A DNA stretch of 64,000 nt from Bacteroidales bacterium (GTDB lineage Bacteria; Bacteroidota; Bacteroidia; Bacteroidales; UBA10428), in the NCBI GenBank assembly GCA_035299085.1, contig DATGXG010000024.1, positions 186,001 through 250,000 on the forward strand. Reading direction: 5' to 3'. The notes below the pieces were generated by a model. It was not told the origin of the DNA. It made no database searches and saw only the letters and a program-made list of their open reading frames with translations. The position numbers and the translations under genes are program-made. Shown piece after piece: positions 63,566 through 64,000 of this stretch (position 1 is the first letter of the stretch; each line of letters begins with the position of its first letter).

Positions 63566-64000
63566 ATGGCAGATAAAATTTTGGTTACCGGAGGCACCGG
63601 ATTCATTGGTTCGCATACTGTGGTAGAACTTATTGAAAGCGGATTCGAACCGGTTATTGTGGATAATCTTTCGAATTCACAGTTAAGCGTGCTTGATGGA
63701 ATCAAAGCCATTACAGGTGTAAAACCTGCCTTTGAAAATTTCGACCTTTGTGACTACGGGTTATTGAAAAAGTTTTGTGAAAAATATACCGGAATCAAGG
63801 CGATAATTCATTTTGCGGCATTGAAGGCTGTTGGTGAATCCGTTGAAAAACCACTTGAATACTATCATAACAACCTGGTATCGCTCATGAACCTTCTTTC
63901 GGTGATGCGCGAATACAAGATTCCAAACCTTGTTTTTTCATCATCATGTACGGTTTATGGTCAGCCTGACAAGCTGCCGGTTACCGAGAGCACGCCTGTT
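63566..64000 (+). CDS. galE: UDP-glucose 4-epimerase, N-terminal part (runs off the window)
   Basis: 145 codons from the ATG at 63566 to the window edge. The NAD-binding motif VTGGTGFIGSHTVVEL and the GalE-specific segments VDNLSNS, IHFAALKAVGESVEKPLEYY and LVFSSSCTVYGQP are all present; the active-site YxxxK lies beyond the edge. It interconverts UDP-glucose and UDP-galactose (or the N-acetyl forms). It starts 11 bp after the acetyltransferase and completes a nucleotide-sugar operon. Confidence 0.94.
   Translation, partial: MADKILVTGGTGFIGSHTVVELIESGFEPVIVDNLSNSQLSVLDGIKAITGVKPAFENFDLCDYGLLKKFCEKYTGIKAIIHFAALKAVGESVEKPLEYYHNNLVSLMNLLSVMREYKIPNLVFSSSCTVYGQPDKLPVTESTPV

Overview
The window looks like a chromosomal segment of a member of the Bacteroidota (Bacteroidetes), probably a free-living, polysaccharide-degrading Bacteroidales or Marinilabiliales-type organism. 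This rests on a SusC/SusD pair, several lipoprotein or exported glycoside hydrolases, a giant protein ending in a type IX secretion (Por) sorting domain, an HU-CCDC81/SPOR protein, a TAnnTTTG-type -7 box in front of the initiator tRNA, and heptameric intergenic repeats. No phage, IS element or CRISPR array was seen.

Layout. 1-5081 (minus) holds a truncated GH20 hexosaminidase, an exported TolB/PD40-like protein and a GH2 lipoprotein. 5300-7189 is a tandem metallophosphoesterase. 7186-9735 (minus) is a kelch-propeller / transmembrane / winged-helix protein, read here as a membrane-spanning regulator divergent from a polysaccharide utilisation locus. That locus (9971-26328, plus) is susC, susD, a GH99-like lipoprotein whose two catalytic glutamates appear replaced, a 2744-residue type IX-secreted protein (beta-helix, beta-helix, GH99-like enzyme, five unfamiliar repeats, beta-helix, five Ig-like repeats, sorting domain) and a GH92 alpha-mannosidase-type lipoprotein. 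GH99 plus GH92 suggests an alpha-mannan or mannose-rich glycan. A minus-strand sugar MFS transporter, a 45-residue lysine-rich protein, a Tat-exported deacetylase-like protein, a GH5 enzyme, a DUF1905/YdeI-like protein and a NUDIX-type regulator follow (26390-31376). The regulator is divergent from an exo-beta-mannosidase (31469-34114), with two matching 17-bp imperfect palindromes between them, so this is probably a beta-mannoside regulon.

34261-41718 contains a MalT-like LuxR-family ATPase regulator, a 66-residue conserved protein, a TonB-dependent receptor and two related MDR oxidoreductases. An exported esterase follows, then an initiator tRNA with a degenerate partial copy beside it. 43709-48934 (minus) is the most unusual gene set: two coiled-coil proteins, a membrane-anchored NitT/TauT-type substrate-binding domain fused to a peptidoglycan-binding OmpA domain, an ABC permease and an ABC ATPase.

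49135-60415 contains an alpha/beta-hydrolase lipoprotein, two uncharacterised proteins, an alkaline-phosphatase-superfamily phosphodiesterase translationally coupled to an ArnT-like GT39, a DPM1/GtrB-like GT2 and a flippase-like membrane protein, then a transglutaminase-like protein, a DUF4382 lipoprotein and a TPR protein. The end (60681-64000) has an HU/SPOR protein and nucleotide-sugar genes: a DegT-family aminotransferase, a WbpD-like N-acetyltransferase and the start of galE. Several intergenic spaces carry 7-bp tandem arrays, perfect hairpins and short repeats of the dispersed kind.
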